From Propionibacteriaceae bacterium (GTDB lineage Bacteria; Actinomycetota; Actinomycetes; Propionibacteriales; Propionibacteriaceae), in the NCBI GenBank assembly GCA_020438595.1, contig JAGQUI010000195.1:1-5844 (forward strand): a stretch of 5,844 nt of DNA, written 5' to 3'. The notes beneath the pieces were generated by a model. The model saw nothing but the letters and a program-made list of their open reading frames with translations, searched no databases and was not told the origin of the DNA. Shown one piece after another: positions 5,659-5,844 of the stretch; positions within the stretch are counted from its first letter, which is position 1, and each line of letters starts with the position of its first letter. The translations under genes were made by a program, and so were the position numbers.

Positions 5659-5792
5659 AGGGGATGGGCCGAGAACTGGTGCTGAAGTGTGCCCCGGTTG
5701 CCAGGTGCCTGCGGGAGGATCTACCGGCTCTGTGGGCGACGCTCGAAAACTGGTCAGTTCTGACGGGCGAAGAGTGAACGGTTGTGGGCAGC
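5659..5792 (-). promoter_or_regulatory. Upstream region of the anchored-protein gene
   Basis: These 134 bases lie between a likely stop codon at 5793 and the GTG at 5658. A short inverted repeat, AACTG and CAGTT separated by two bases (5748-5759), is a possible operator. I see no clear -35/-10 pair. The frame of the downstream gene is open here and Pro-rich when translated, but third positions are mixed (about half A/T), which fits non-coding DNA better. Confidence 0.3.
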
Positions 5793-5844
5793 TTAGCCCT
5801 GGGTTTCGTTGACGGTGGTGCGGACGCTGGGCAGGCTGTCGATG
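5793..5844 (-). CDS. Possible C-terminal end of a gene running out of the window
   Basis: Read on the minus strand from the right edge, one frame gives IDSLPSVRTTVNETQG followed by TAA (5795-5793). Third positions are mostly G or C (ATC GAC AGC CTG CCC AGC GTC CGC), as in real genes here, and the frame closes with a proper stop. The 'LPSVRTT' pattern is faintly like the end of Lrp/AsnC-type regulators, but 16 residues are too few to assign a family. It would be the upstream neighbour of the anchored protein, on the same strand. Confidence 0.4.
   Translation of the reverse strand, partial: IDSLPSVRTTVNETQG

Noticed and set aside
1..5844. CRISPR arrays, tRNA genes, insertion sequences and att repeats
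   Set aside because: I found no regularly spaced repeats, cloverleaf, transposase motif or long direct repeats by eye.

Overview
The window looks like chromosomal DNA from a high-GC actinobacterium. Hand counts of single 60-base lines give about 75% GC at 1021-1080 and 78% at 2161-2220, but only about 57-65% at 3541, 4081, 4621 and 5041. Codon third positions in the left half are almost all G or C. The OmpR-type regulator and the kinase with an H-box reading HRLRTP resemble pairs common in Streptomyces, Nocardioides and relatives. I cannot name the genus.

Left half (1-3127). A small exported protein with a Lys-rich stretch and a His/Asp/Glu-rich tail (144-509, +) runs convergently into a two-component operon on the minus strand. 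In that operon the response regulator (1819-2517) overlaps the membrane histidine kinase (539-1822) by four bases (GTGA), so the two are translationally coupled. Only 34 bp from the regulator's start, a membrane-anchored protein with a Ser/Thr/Pro-rich stalk and a small two-cysteine domain (2552-3097, +) is transcribed divergently. A GC-rich hairpin at 3108-3127 closes this block. The simplest reading is an envelope-signalling locus: sensor, regulator and one or two exported accessory proteins. The signal is unknown.

Right half (3147-5844). GC drops and every recognisable gene lies on the minus strand. In transcription order these are: the possible C-terminal tail of a gene outside the window (5793-5844); a single-pass anchored extracellular protein (4999-5658); a SHOCT-like small protein with two membrane segments (4510-4821), one base from a 262-residue protein I do not recognise (3720-4508); and a probable broken gene (3147-3637) split by a frameshift and lacking an export signal. 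This looks like an accessory segment of poorly conserved surface or stress genes. No integrase, transposase, tRNA or att repeat is visible.

Two genes without a Shine-Dalgarno sequence (1819-2517 and 4510-4821) have a TANNNT hexamer 6-7 bases before the ATG, as expected for leaderless transcripts. No CRISPR array, RNA gene or insertion sequence was seen. I found no clear new multi-gene system. The best leads are the exported proteins around the kinase, the composition break near 3.1 kb and the SHOCT-like gene pair.
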